Source of the DNA: CAIOZA01 sp964464375
Lineage (GTDB): Bacteria > Bacteroidota > Ignavibacteria > Kapaibacteriales > UBA2268
Direction: 5' to 3'
Length of the DNA: 64,000 nt
NCBI GenBank assembly: GCA_964464375.1
Contig: CAYXFU010000002.1
Span: 62,001-126,000, forward strand
Both the position numbers and the translations under genes were made by a program. Numbering within the stretch: the first letter of the stretch is position 1; the number at the start of each line of letters is the position of its first letter. Shown here one piece after another: positions 48,949-58,508 of the stretch. A model generated the notes under the pieces. That model was not told where the DNA came from and did no database searches. It was given only the letters and a program-made list of their open reading frames with translations.

Positions 48949-51900
48949 ATGCTTACTTCTTGCCTTAAATATTTGATCGGAATGATTCTTATACCTTTGG
49001 TTATATTAAATCAATCTTTTGCCCAGCCTGCTCTAGAATTCAAATCGTCAGATAACCTAAATTTCTATGAGATGAAAAAGAATTTCAATGATTATTGGAA
49101 TGCAACTGAAAATCAAGGAAAAAAAGGATGGAAGCAGTTCCAGAGATGGGAATATTACTGGGAATCCAGAGTAAATCCTGATGGATCTTTTCCAAATGGA
49201 GTTGATATTTGGAATGAATATATTAAGTATCAAAACAAATCCACCCAACTAACTCAAGGAAATGATAAAATCTGGAGCCAAACCGGACCATTTAAAAATC
49301 CTGCTGCAGGAAATAATCAAGGTGGTATTGGTAGAATTAATGTTGTTAAGATCAAACCAAACGCACCTAAGGAAATCTGGATAGGATCAGCAGCGGGAGG
49401 CGTATGGCAATCCAAGGATTTCGGAAAAACATGGAATGTCTTTCCATTTACTCAGGTTCTTTCTATGGGCATTTCGGATATAGCTTTCTCTGAATCAAAT
49501 CCAAATGTTGCTTATGTTGCGACAGGAGATTGCGATGGAACAGGAACAACCTATTCAACTTATTCTGTTGGTATTCTCAAGACAACTGATGGTGGTAATA
49601 CATGGGCTACTACTTCATTTTTATTCGGTCCAGGTAATGGAAAAATTGTCAGTAAAGTTGTTGTACTTCCTAATAATCCAGATATAGTGATTGCTTGTAC
49701 TAATGATGGAATATACAAAAGCATTGATGGTGGCAAATCTTGGCGAAACAAAATATCAGTAAGTGCATACTTCAGGGATATAAAGATTAAACGTGATGAT
49801 CTCAATATAATTCTTGCTTCTACTTATAATGGCAATGGTAACTCTGCGTTATTTAGATCTATTGATGCAGGGGAGACTTGGGTTCAGGCTAAGTCCTTAT
49901 CAGGAATCACAAGAACCTGTATTGATTTTGCTTATGGAAATAATGATTTGGTTTATATGTTATGCTCAACAGGCTCATATTTCCATTCTGTTCAAGTGTC
50001 ATCTGATGCAGGTATAACATGGACAATCAAATCCTCTCTTGCTGGTGGCACATCTAACCTAATGGGTAGTGGTCAAGGAACCGGTAATGATAAGTATTAC
50101 GGACAAGCTTGGTATGATATGGCTCTAGCTGTGTCTCCTGCAGACGATGATGTCCTATATGTAGGCGGAATTAATATATGGGGCTCTACAAATGGAGGCA
50201 CTTCGTGGAGTATGACTACACATTGGTATGGTGGGTTCTCAAAACCATACGTTCATGCTGACATTCATTATTTAATATTTGATCTTGAAGACGGCTTTTT
50301 ACTATGCGGTAGTGATGGTGGCTTGGATTATGCCAATGACCCAGAAAATTCATGGATTAATCTGAATAAAGGTCTATCAATAAGTCAAATGTATCGTGTT
50401 GCATCTGCACAAACATATACTGGTTTGGCATATACCGGATGCCAGGATAACGGCACATTCAGGGTAAAGGATGGTATATGGAATCAATCTTATGGTGGTG
50501 ATGGAATGGATTGTGTTGTTAACCAGCTTGATTATAATAAAGCTATTATATCAATGCAGAATGGTGATTTTCTTAGAACTACCAATGGTGTATCTTTCAC
50601 TGAGGTTTTAAATTCAGGTATTACACAAGAAAAAGGGGGATGGGTAACACCTATTATTATGAATCCGGTTAATCCAAATACAGTATATACAGGATATTCA
50701 AATGTTTGGCGTTCAGTTGATGGAGGTGCTACATGGAAGAAATTGGGATATCTAGCTATTGGAACTCTCCAACGATTAGCCATGTCTCCTGCGGATACTA
50801 ATACGATTTATGCATCCAATGGATCATCCATTATGGTGACATATAATAATGGTGTTTTATGGCAACCAATATCTAATATTCCAGGATCAGTTCAGCAAAT
50901 CGCTGTAGATCCTAATAATGCAAAAAGAATCTTTATCGTAACAGGTGGTTTTTCTGATGGGAAAAAAGTCTTTGAATACGACGGAACAAACTGGAGGAAT
51001 TTAAGCGGTAATCTTCCTAATTTTCCTGTGAATACTATTGCTTATCAAAAAAATTCACCTGACAGATTATATGTTGGAACCGATATTGGTGTGTTCTATA
51101 CTGATTATAACTCTGGATACTGGGAACCTTATGGACTTGGAATGCCTACAGTTATATGTTCAGATTTAAAGATAGATTATAAAGGTGGTAAACTAGTTTG
51201 TGGGACTTATGGCAGAGGTCTTTGGTCAATTGATTTGAATACTTGTAATTTACCTCAGCCTGATATTCAAGCTCCAACAAAAACTAAAATATGTGAAGGT
51301 GATAGCGTCATTTTAACTGCTTTAACCGATGCTGTAGTTACTTGGTCCACTGGTGAAACTACTAAATCAATAATTGTAAAAACTAATGGAACTTACTCCT
51401 TTTCAATCATAGGGGAAGGAAATTGTGTAGTTAGGTCTAAGGCTGTAATTCTTGAAAAATCAATAGTTCCATCATTGAAAATTTCGCCAATTGGTAAATA
51501 TCCTCTTTGTATCGGTGATTCTGTCAATCTAGAGCTTTCTGCTTCGTTAGGCTTTAGTTCATATCTATGGAGTACTGGTGAAAGCACCAGAAAAATTAAA
51601 GTTACACTACCCGGAATTTACAAAGTTGTTACTAAAACAAGTTCAGATTGTTTAGCTCAATCAGAACTAGAAATCAAGATTAATCCTTTCCCGGCAAAGC
51701 CAATTATATACAGATTGTCCGGGACAGAGCTACAATCATCATTAGCAAGTACATATCAATGGTATTTAAATGATACAATGTTAACTAATGAGATAAAAAG
51801 AAACATTATAATCAAAACTCTGGGCAATTATTCAGTTCAAATAACCGACTCAAACAGTTGTCCGGCAAAATCAGATCCTTTAAATATTACAACCGATATT

Positions 51901-52161
51901 AATGATCCAAATTTTGAAACTGGAATTACAATACATCCTAACCCAACAACAGGTGAAGTAACCGTATCTATTGAAAATACCGGAAATTCTAAATATAGAT
52001 ATTCTGTTTCAGATCTTATTGGAAATGAGATTCTAAGCTCAAATGGACAGATAATTGATCAATTATTTGTAGTCAATTTGGCTGATAAAGCAACCGGTAT
52101 ATATTGGTTAAAGATATACTTTAACGATCAAGTAATTGTGAGAAAGATTTTTAAGAGATAG
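48949..52161 (+). CDS. Secreted VPS10/BNR-propeller protein with Ig-like domains and T9SS sorting domain (copy 2)
   Basis: 1070 residues, same architecture and length as the upstream gene. Signal peptide about 1-25 (ending SFAQ), then FNDYWNATENQ and a propeller (about 115-770) with KTTDGGNTW, KSIDGGKSW, RSIDAGETW and RSVDGGATW. Two Ig-like domains follow (YLWSTGES in the second), then a T9SS sorting domain with HPNPTTGEVTV and TGIYWLKIYF. Shared landmarks with copy 1 include GIGRI, VLSMGISDIAFSESNPN and RLYVGTDIGVF, so the pair arose by tandem duplication. The 30-bp gap supports cotranscription. Divergence is substantial, suggesting separate ligands. Confidence 0.87.
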   Translation: MLTSCLKYLIGMILIPLVILNQSFAQPALEFKSSDNLNFYEMKKNFNDYWNATENQGKKGWKQFQRWEYYWESRVNPDGSFPNGVDIWNEYIKYQNKSTQLTQGNDKIWSQTGPFKNPAAGNNQGGIGRINVVKIKPNAPKEIWIGSAAGGVWQSKDFGKTWNVFPFTQVLSMGISDIAFSESNPNVAYVATGDCDGTGTTYSTYSVGILKTTDGGNTWATTSFLFGPGNGKIVSKVVVLPNNPDIVIACTNDGIYKSIDGGKSWRNKISVSAYFRDIKIKRDDLNIILASTYNGNGNSALFRSIDAGETWVQAKSLSGITRTCIDFAYGNNDLVYMLCSTGSYFHSVQVSSDAGITWTIKSSLAGGTSNLMGSGQGTGNDKYYGQAWYDMALAVSPADDDVLYVGGINIWGSTNGGTSWSMTTHWYGGFSKPYVHADIHYLIFDLEDGFLLCGSDGGLDYANDPENSWINLNKGLSISQMYRVASAQTYTGLAYTGCQDNGTFRVKDGIWNQSYGGDGMDCVVNQLDYNKAIISMQNGDFLRTTNGVSFTEVLNSGITQEKGGWVTPIIMNPVNPNTVYTGYSNVWRSVDGGATWKKLGYLAIGTLQRLAMSPADTNTIYASNGSSIMVTYNNGVLWQPISNIPGSVQQIAVDPNNAKRIFIVTGGFSDGKKVFEYDGTNWRNLSGNLPNFPVNTIAYQKNSPDRLYVGTDIGVFYTDYNSGYWEPYGLGMPTVICSDLKIDYKGGKLVCGTYGRGLWSIDLNTCNLPQPDIQAPTKTKICEGDSVILTALTDAVVTWSTGETTKSIIVKTNGTYSFSIIGEGNCVVRSKAVILEKSIVPSLKISPIGKYPLCIGDSVNLELSASLGFSSYLWSTGESTRKIKVTLPGIYKVVTKTSSDCLAQSELEIKINPFPAKPIIYRLSGTELQSSLASTYQWYLNDTMLTNEIKRNIIIKTLGNYSVQITDSNSCPAKSDPLNITTDINDPNFETGITIHPNPTTGEVTVSIENTGNSKYRYSVSDLIGNEILSSNGQIIDQLFVVNLADKATGIYWLKIYFNDQVIVRKIFKR

Positions 52162-52168
52162 ATTTAAC

Positions 52169-52198
52169 TTGATTTTAATTTAATTCCACGTAAATTTG
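52169..52198 (+). promoter_or_regulatory. Putative Bacteroidota-type promoter of ruvA
   Basis: TTG at 52169-52171 and TAAATTTG at 52191-52198 are 19 bp apart, fitting the -33/-7 spacing of Bacteroidota housekeeping promoters. A GGAGG ribosome site at 52205-52209 precedes the ruvA ATG at 52215, so the leader would be very short. Confidence 0.5.
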
Positions 52199-52214
52199 CA
52201 ATCTGGAGGATTAT

Positions 52215-52814
52215 ATGATTGCAGTTTTACGTGGAATTTTAATATCAAAATCATCAACCGATGCAATAATTGATTGCAATGGGGTTGGCTATGAATTATC
52301 TATTTCAATCAATACAAGTGAGAAGCTTCCTGAAGTAAATCAAGAGGCTAAGTTATTTACTCTACTGGTTCCCAGAGAGAATGCATTAAATCTTTATGGT
52401 TTTTATGATACCGATGAAAAAGAAGCATTTAATCTTCTCACTTCTGTTTCTGGTGTGGGACCAAAAATTGCATTAGCCATTTTGTCATCTGTAACAACAA
52501 ATGATCTTCAAGAGTATATTATTACCGGCAATCTTCTTTCATTACAAAGAATGCCGGGAATTGGTAAAAAGACAGCAGAAAGGCTAATAGTTGAATTGAG
52601 AGATAAGATTTCTAAAATTGGAAGATTTAGTCCATTGGATTCAACAATGACCCAGTTCTCTGTACGCGATGAAGCAGTCAAAGCAATGATAGCACTTGGA
52701 TATAATTCTGCTGTGGCGGATAAGGCAGTTAAACAAGCAATAGCAGAAAACATTAATGAGAAATTGCCGATTGATATTTTGATTAGAAAATCATTAAAAT
52801 ACGCACTAGGTTAA
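52215..52814 (+). CDS. ruvA: Holliday junction DNA helicase subunit RuvA
   Basis: 199 residues. RuvA binds four-way junctions and loads the RuvB motor. The N-terminal OB-fold starts MIAVLRGIL, the middle has the two helix-hairpin-helix motifs (LLTSVSGVGPKIALAIL and LQRMPGIGKKTAERLIVEL), and the C-terminal RuvB-binding UBA-like domain has AVKAMIALGYNSAVADKAV. GGAGG lies 5 bases before the start. ruvB and ruvC are not in the window. It is followed 5 bp later by the HisA-like gene. Confidence 0.97.
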   Translation: MIAVLRGILISKSSTDAIIDCNGVGYELSISINTSEKLPEVNQEAKLFTLLVPRENALNLYGFYDTDEKEAFNLLTSVSGVGPKIALAILSSVTTNDLQEYIITGNLLSLQRMPGIGKKTAERLIVELRDKISKIGRFSPLDSTMTQFSVRDEAVKAMIALGYNSAVADKAVKQAIAENINEKLPIDILIRKSLKYALG

Positions 52815-52819
52815 GATTT

Positions 52820-53557
52820 ATGCTTTTAATTATTCCTTCTATAGATATATTAAATGGAAAGTGTGTTTACAAAATACTAGGTGAGCAAGGAACTGATATG
52901 CTCTATAGTGAAATTGAAAATAATCCCGAAAAACTTTGTAAATTATTTCGAAAAGAAAATGTAAAATCCATCCATGTTACTGATCTTGACTCATATTCAA
53001 CAGCGGATTATCATTTCGAGAATATTTTTAAACTTACCAAAGCTACTTTTCTTCCATTTCAGTTGCAAGCACATTTCTATGATTTAAAGCATTGCAATGA
53101 GCTTCTTAACAATGGTATTCATAGATTGGTTTTGGATGATGTTAATGATTATGATGTTTGGGATTTAAGGAACCTTCTTCTTAAATATACAAATCATAGA
53201 ATAATTTTCTCAGTGCCTGTTAAAGGTAATTTTGTAAGATTCGAATATTCTAACAAAAGTTACCCATTGATTGATTATATGGAAAAGATTCATGCCCTTG
53301 TTGGAATGAGAGTGATTTATAAAGAAATGAACTTACCAGAAAAGACGTATTATGTAGATGATAATCTTGATATTTTGAAATATTATGTCAAGAACATAAC
53401 TTTATCTGCGGATATATCTGATTATCAAGAATTGATCAAAATGAATGAAATTGATAAGTATGGATTCGATTCGGTAATCATTGGAAAACCATTTTATGAG
53501 AATAGTTTTTCTTGTCAAAAAATCTGGAGATTAATTGAATCAGAAGTTGATATTTAA
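52820..53557 (+). CDS. HisA-like TIM-barrel protein, probably catalytically altered
   Basis: 245 residues. The N-terminal IIPSIDILNGKCV and SIHVTDLDS match the first two strands of HisA (ProFAR isomerase), including the first catalytic Asp. Other HisA hallmarks are missing. The phosphate-binding Q-V-G-G-G motif reads QLQAH, the following G-T turn reads LDD, and the second catalytic Asp region reads SVPVKGNFV. The late phosphate motif is also not recognisable, with VIIGKPFYE at the end. It is therefore a HisA paralogue unlikely to do the standard reaction. It is 5 bp after ruvA, with no histidine genes nearby. Confidence 0.65.
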   Translation: MLLIIPSIDILNGKCVYKILGEQGTDMLYSEIENNPEKLCKLFRKENVKSIHVTDLDSYSTADYHFENIFKLTKATFLPFQLQAHFYDLKHCNELLNNGIHRLVLDDVNDYDVWDLRNLLLKYTNHRIIFSVPVKGNFVRFEYSNKSYPLIDYMEKIHALVGMRVIYKEMNLPEKTYYVDDNLDILKYYVKNITLSADISDYQELIKMNEIDKYGFDSVIIGKPFYENSFSCQKIWRLIESEVDI

Positions 53558-53736
53558 TAAAATTTGATAATATTTTAGATAAGTTTAACGATAGATTGAT
53601 ATTATATAACTATCCTTTTTTAGAACTCCTAAAAATTTTGTATTTTTACTATTTGTAATTGAACAATTTATTGTTTGAAAAAAGTAGATTAGAACGGCAA
53701 AGTTGCCTCGAATTGATAGAAAGGAGATTACGTCAA

Positions 53737-55509
53737 ATGCCTCATGTAGTGATTGATGGTAAAACTTTTGAAGCAGAACCCAATAAAACAATAATTGAAG
53801 TTGCTTTTGAAAATGGATTGGATATTCCTCATTTTTGCTGGCATCCAGAATTATCAGTATCCGGTAATTGCCGTATGTGCCTTGTAGAAGTCGGTATGCC
53901 TAAGCGTATGCCTGATGGATCCTTCGAGAAAGATGCTGACGGAAAAAATATTATTGGATTTATTCCTAAATTACAGATTGCCTGTGCTACTGGAATAACA
54001 GATGGGATGCATGTTAAAACAAAATCTGATGGAGTTGTGACTGCCCAGGAAGCAGTCATGGAATTTATTCTCATTAATCATCCCTTGGATTGTCCTATTT
54101 GTGATGAAGCCGGACAGTGTAAGCTTCAAGAGTATGCATTTATTCATACTAATGGTGAAAGCAGATTTGATGATGTTAAAAATCATAAAGACAAACGTGT
54201 TTCATGGGGACCGAATGTATTATTCGATGCAGAACGTTGCATTACTTGTTCCCGTTGTATTCGTTTCGCAAATGAAGTTGCAAAACAACCTGTGTTAACT
54301 TTTGTTCAGCGTGGAGATAAAGTTACGATAAAAACTTTTGAAGGAACTGAGCTTGATAGTCCCTATTCTATGAATGTTATTGATATCTGTCCCGTTGGGG
54401 CACTAACTAGCAAAGACTTTAGGTTCAAATCACGAGTATGGGACATGAGCTTTAATGATTCAATTTGCCCGGGTTGTTCACGAGGATGTAATATAAAAAT
54501 AGGCGTCAGAAACAATGAAATTCTTAGATTAGAACCCAAAGCCAATCCATTTGTTAACAAGTTCTGGATGTGTGATTATGGAAGATTGACACAATATCAG
54601 AACACAAATGGTAATAGAATTTCTGAACCAAAAATCCTTTTAGACGGCAACCAAAAATTATCAACTTGGCAGGAGGCATTGTCTGATGCTAATCAGAAAC
54701 TTTCTGCAATTAGTTCAAAGAAAATTATGGTCTTGGGCTCTCCATTTGCAACTAATGAAGATAATTATATTCTTTCCATTTTTGCAAAGAAAGTTTTGAA
54801 AACAGAAAATATTGATTTTTATAAATTTGAAGATAATTTATTCAGTGATGATAAATTGAAAACCAATGATCGTACACCTAATTCTGCCGGTGCTTTAGCT
54901 GTTGGAATATCAACTGGTTCCCATCATGTTACTGTTAATAATCTAGTAGAAAAAATCAAAACTGGTGAGATTACAGCATTGTATTCAATTGACAATTCAT
55001 TAGAAAGATTTCCCGAGTTAATCTCTGTTCTTGATGAACTGGAATTATTTATTCTTCATTCAGAGAATGAAAGCGCCGCATCTCAAAAAGCAAACATTGT
55101 TTTTCCTTCATCCACCTTTGCCGAGATTGAAGGAACATTCACAAACTTCGAAAACAGAGTTCAGCATTTTATGCCGGCAGTAATTACTGCGGAAAATCTC
55201 AGATTTATGGGAATGAAAATGAGCCGGCTTGATAAATTTGGTGCAGATAATGATCGTTGGACAAAACATGATTTAAGGCACTCAAGACAGCATTGGAGAA
55301 TTCTCCAACAATTAGCTAACATGATGAATGCAGGATGGAGCTATACATCTACTGAAGATATTTTTGATGCTATTGTCGAGCACATTGATCAGTTCAAGGG
55401 TATGTCTTATGAACTGCTTGATGAGTATCAGGGATTAAAATTTATGAAGGCTTCCAGTCCCGAAGCTAAAAAAAGAATTTATCAATCTCATTATTTGAAA
55501 CCAAATTGA
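53737..55509 (+). CDS. nuoG: NADH-quinone oxidoreductase subunit G
   Basis: 590 residues from the ATG at 53737, which has an AAGGAG site 10 bases upstream; a TTG at 53659 would add 26 non-homologous residues. Iron-sulphur ligands are all visible. [2Fe-2S] uses Cys34, Cys45, Cys48 and Cys83. The His-Cys3 [4Fe-4S] uses His115, Cys119, Cys122 and Cys128. The next [4Fe-4S] uses Cys168, Cys171, Cys174 and Cys218. A further Cys244, Cys247, Cys251 set opens the molybdopterin-like domain, which is shortened relative to many NuoG proteins of about 680-900 residues. It is the first gene of nuoGHI. Confidence 0.95.
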   Translation: MPHVVIDGKTFEAEPNKTIIEVAFENGLDIPHFCWHPELSVSGNCRMCLVEVGMPKRMPDGSFEKDADGKNIIGFIPKLQIACATGITDGMHVKTKSDGVVTAQEAVMEFILINHPLDCPICDEAGQCKLQEYAFIHTNGESRFDDVKNHKDKRVSWGPNVLFDAERCITCSRCIRFANEVAKQPVLTFVQRGDKVTIKTFEGTELDSPYSMNVIDICPVGALTSKDFRFKSRVWDMSFNDSICPGCSRGCNIKIGVRNNEILRLEPKANPFVNKFWMCDYGRLTQYQNTNGNRISEPKILLDGNQKLSTWQEALSDANQKLSAISSKKIMVLGSPFATNEDNYILSIFAKKVLKTENIDFYKFEDNLFSDDKLKTNDRTPNSAGALAVGISTGSHHVTVNNLVEKIKTGEITALYSIDNSLERFPELISVLDELELFILHSENESAASQKANIVFPSSTFAEIEGTFTNFENRVQHFMPAVITAENLRFMGMKMSRLDKFGADNDRWTKHDLRHSRQHWRILQQLANMMNAGWSYTSTEDIFDAIVEHIDQFKGMSYELLDEYQGLKFMKASSPEAKKRIYQSHYLKPN

Positions 55510-55551
55510 TTTTAGTAAAATATTAGTTTATCAATATATGAAGTTATTCTT

Positions 55552-56598
55552 ATGCCCGAATTTTTGTGGATAATTATAGAATCAGCAGTTAAAGCAGTCA
55601 TAATTCTGACTCTTATTATGCTAGTTTATGGTGCTTTAGGAGTTTATCTCGAAAGAAAAATCTCTGCATGGATTCAAAACAGAATTGGACCAAACAGAGT
55701 TGGACCATTCGGACTTCTTCAACCATTTGCAGATGTTTTGAAGCTATTTTTAAAAGAAGATATTGTTCCGTCTGCTGCAAATCCTACATTCCACAGATTA
55801 GCTCCAATTATTACTCTTGGGGTAGCTGTTGCCGTTTATGCTGTGATCCCCTTCGGTGATTACGTAACTATAGCTGGAAGAAATATTCAATTAGGCCTTG
55901 CTCCTGATGCAAATATTGCAATACTTTTTGTATTAGCAATGACATCTGTTGGTGTGTATGGAATTACACTAGGAGGCTGGTCATCCAATAATAAATATTC
56001 TTTATTGGGTGCTCTAAGATCGACTGCTCAAATGATTTCCTATGAACTCTCCATGGGATTAGCTCTCGTTGGGGTTTTGATGATTTCAGGAACTCTTTCC
56101 ATAAATCAGATTGTTATTCAACAATCTAACTTTCATTGGAACATCCTGTATCAGCCTTTAGGATTCATATTGTTTTTAGTTGCTTCGTTTGCAGAAACAA
56201 ATAGAGCACCTTTTGATTTACCTGAAGCTGAACCTGAGCTGGTTGGTGGTTACAATACTGAATATTCGGGCATGAAATTCGGAATGTTTTTCCTTGCAGA
56301 ATATGCAAACATGGGTACTTCGTCTGCAATTATGGTATTGCTTTATTTTGGTGGCTGGCAAACCCTGGTCCCTGCCGGATGGTTTGGACTCGAGGCAGGT
56401 TCAATAGGTCTTGCCTTGCTACAGTTTGCATCTTTCTTAATAAAGATTGAAATCATGGTACTATTCTTCATCTGGGTTAGATGGTCAGTCCCAAGATTCA
56501 GATATGACCAGTTAATGAATTTAGGATGGAAAGTTCTGCTCCCTCTTGCCATTGCTAATGTCGCTATAACAGGACTTGTTTCGATATTATTAAAATAA
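55552..56598 (+). CDS. nuoH: NADH-quinone oxidoreductase subunit H
   Basis: 348-residue membrane subunit with about eight or nine hydrophobic helices that forms the quinone channel with NuoB and NuoD. Signatures are the YLERKISAWIQNRIGPNRVGP region, LQPFADVLKLFLKED, the conserved FAETNRAPFDLPEAEPELVGGYNTEY loop, shown here as ETNRAPFDLPEAEPE then LVGGYNTEYSG, and the C-terminal RWSVPRFRYDQLM. It lies 42 bp after nuoG and 34 bp before nuoI. Confidence 0.97.
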   Translation: MPEFLWIIIESAVKAVIILTLIMLVYGALGVYLERKISAWIQNRIGPNRVGPFGLLQPFADVLKLFLKEDIVPSAANPTFHRLAPIITLGVAVAVYAVIPFGDYVTIAGRNIQLGLAPDANIAILFVLAMTSVGVYGITLGGWSSNNKYSLLGALRSTAQMISYELSMGLALVGVLMISGTLSINQIVIQQSNFHWNILYQPLGFILFLVASFAETNRAPFDLPEAEPELVGGYNTEYSGMKFGMFFLAEYANMGTSSAIMVLLYFGGWQTLVPAGWFGLEAGSIGLALLQFASFLIKIEIMVLFFIWVRWSVPRFRYDQLMNLGWKVLLPLAIANVAITGLVSILLK

Positions 56599-56632
56599 TT
56601 AGAAATTGAATTGAAATAATTGAGATTTAGAT

Positions 56633-57130
56633 ATGAATAAAGTTGAAAATACAGAAGCCCAAAGAATGAATTTCTGGGAAAAACTATATATTCCTGAAAT
56701 TGCAAGAGGACTAGGACTGACATTTATTGAAATGTTTAAACCTAGGGTAACTCGTCAATATCCTGAAGTTCGCTGGGAACCTCAAGGCTCTTACAGAGGC
56801 AGACCAGTGCTTGTTAATGAGGAAGAAGGCGAAAGATGTGTTGCATGTGGTTTATGCTCAAGAGTTTGCCCTGCATTAGCCATCGAAGTACAGGCAAATG
56901 AGACAGATAAAATGAAAGAAAGATATCCTGTCAAATTTGAAATCAATATGCTTAGATGTATATTCTGTGGATTCTGTGAAGAAGTTTGTCCTGAAGAGGC
57001 AATAGTTATGAGTAAAGAGTACGATATTGTTTTTCAAACTACTGATGAGGCTATCTTAGGTAAAGAAAAACTATTGAAACCCGTCTCAGAATTACAAGAT
57101 AGACTGGAATTTTTAAGACAATGGAAATAA
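56633..57130 (+). CDS. nuoI: NADH-quinone oxidoreductase subunit I
   Basis: 165 residues, the 8Fe ferredoxin-like subunit that carries clusters N6a and N6b. Two full CxxCxxCxxxCP motifs are present: [12 protein letters not shown] and [12 protein letters not shown]. The N-terminal amphipathic helix and [18 protein letters not shown] are typical. It ends the nuoGHI operon at a strong hairpin. Confidence 0.97.
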   Translation: MNKVENTEAQRMNFWEKLYIPEIARGLGLTFIEMFKPRVTRQYPEVRWEPQGSYRGRPVLVNEEEGERCVACGLCSRVCPALAIEVQANETDKMKERYPVKFEINMLRCIFCGFCEEVCPEEAIVMSKEYDIVFQTTDEAILGKEKLLKPVSELQDRLEFLRQWK

Positions 57131-57134
57131 AGTT

Positions 57135-57164
57135 CAAAAAGGCAATCATAGGATTGCCTTTTTG
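57135..57164. terminator. Bidirectional terminator between nuoI and scpB
   Basis: A 13-bp perfect stem (CAAAAAGGCAATC / GATTGCCTTTTTG) with a 4-base loop lies between two convergent genes. Confidence 0.93.
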
Positions 57165-57959
57165 TTATTCATTACAGAAATTTGGTGTTCTTTTCTCTAT
57201 AAATGCAGAAATTCCTTCGCGATAATCTGCACTATCTAAAACCTTTGTTCTAAGACCGTGAATTCTCTCAAAAGTATCTGGAGATAGTGGATGCGAACCA
57301 CTTAGTAATCTTAATTGTTCCTTGATAACTGCTATGCTTAAAGGAGAATTCTTGATCATCTGTTCTGCCTGGAACATTGTGAATGTTTCAAGCTCATCCG
57401 AATTAGGAGCAAGATGATTTAAAATGCCATGGTGTTTAGCTTGAATAGCATTGATTGGAAGACCTGTAAAAAACATTTCTTTAGCCATATTTAGACCAAC
57501 CATGTTTATAAAATGTAGAATTCCTGAAGGATTATAAGGTACACCAATTTTAGCTGGAGTTATAGCGAAAGATGCAGTGTTTGTGCCAATTAGCATATCA
57601 CAGCAAAAAGCCAGATCACATGCACCACCCCAGACTGATCCCTCAATCATTGCCACTACCGGAGCAGGAAACATTTGAATGTCACGAAGAAGCTGTTCTA
57701 GAGGATTGAAGTACGATAAAGGATCCCTGCCTGATTGTGGCAATTCGTGGATGTCAAAACCGGATGACCATACTCGAACCCCTTTGTTTGCTCTGATAAT
57801 AACAACCCTTACCTTTTCATTTTTGAATTCAGCCAGTACTCTTATTATTTCCTCAATCATTGTCTTGTTAAGGCAGTTTCGCTTGGAATCGTTATTAAAA
57901 GTGATCGTTCCAATCTGATTTTCAATCTTATTTTTAATTAAATCCATAACAATATCCAT
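57165..57959 (-). CDS. scpB: Methylmalonyl-CoA decarboxylase-like crotonase
   Basis: 264 residues. This enoyl-CoA-hydratase-fold protein tracks E. coli ScpB (YgfG) closely: FDIHELPQSGRDPLSYFNPL, VAMIEGSVWGGACDLAF with the oxyanion-hole region, TPAKIGVPYNPSGI and FIEKRTPNF at the end. ScpB decarboxylates methylmalonyl-CoA to propionyl-CoA. No mutase or CoA-transferase gene is adjacent, so the pathway context is absent here. A second in-frame ATG four codons later could be the start. Confidence 0.88.
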   Translation of the reverse strand: MDIVMDLIKNKIENQIGTITFNNDSKRNCLNKTMIEEIIRVLAEFKNEKVRVVIIRANKGVRVWSSGFDIHELPQSGRDPLSYFNPLEQLLRDIQMFPAPVVAMIEGSVWGGACDLAFCCDMLIGTNTASFAITPAKIGVPYNPSGILHFINMVGLNMAKEMFFTGLPINAIQAKHHGILNHLAPNSDELETFTMFQAEQMIKNSPLSIAVIKEQLRLLSGSHPLSPDTFERIHGLRTKVLDSADYREGISAFIEKRTPNFCNE

Positions 57960-58052
57960 AAAATATTTAAAATTGCAAATTTATCAATATCAAATTTATC
58001 TAAAATTCTGACTTATACGTCAAAAGATAAGTTTAATTGATGATAAATTAAT

Positions 58053-58445
58053 ATGATTAAAATATTTTCACTAGCTCTTGGAGGAGCAATAGGCACTTTA
58101 GCAAGGTATTATATTAGTGAATTTGTAAATACTGCAAGTTCACATCCAATGCCATTTGGGACGATTTTGGTCAATCTTATTGGATCGTTTATTATTGGAG
58201 CTCTCTGGGCTTCAACTGAGATATTTCATATGGGAGATAATTATAGAATTTTTATATTTACAGGTTTATTAGGGGGCTTCACAACATTTTCATCATTTGC
58301 TCTGGAAACAATGAATCTTCTGAATCAAGGTAATATTAAATATGCATTTATTAATATATTGATCACAAATATTACTGGTATTTTATTGGTTTTTCTGAGC
58401 TATTATTCATTTCGTTATTTGTTAAAAATAATTTTCGGTAATTGA
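58053..58445 (+). CDS. crcB: Fluoride ion transporter CrcB/Fluc
   Basis: 130 residues with four hydrophobic helices, the length of a standard Fluc protein that works as a dual-topology dimer. Family marks include GGAIGTLARYYIS, the FGTILVNLIGSFIIG helix with conserved Asn, and GLLGGFTTFSSFALE with the Na+/F- path Thr/Phe/Ser residues. It should export fluoride. No fluoride riboswitch was recognised upstream. Confidence 0.95.
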   Translation: MIKIFSLALGGAIGTLARYYISEFVNTASSHPMPFGTILVNLIGSFIIGALWASTEIFHMGDNYRIFIFTGLLGGFTTFSSFALETMNLLNQGNIKYAFINILITNITGILLVFLSYYSFRYLLKIIFGN

Positions 58446-58508
58446 TTTTATTTTTTTAAAAGAATAATTAGACTTATTTTTAATTTTGAAAAGTTTGTAT
58501 TTTATATA

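Noticed and set aside
53659..53736. TTG-started extension of nuoG
   Set aside because: The ATG at 53737 has a good AAGGAG site and begins the normal ferredoxin domain; the extension is not homologous.
57960..58052. Fluoride riboswitch before crcB
   Set aside because: The 93-bp region is almost all A/T and lacks the conserved GGNGAUGG-type core.
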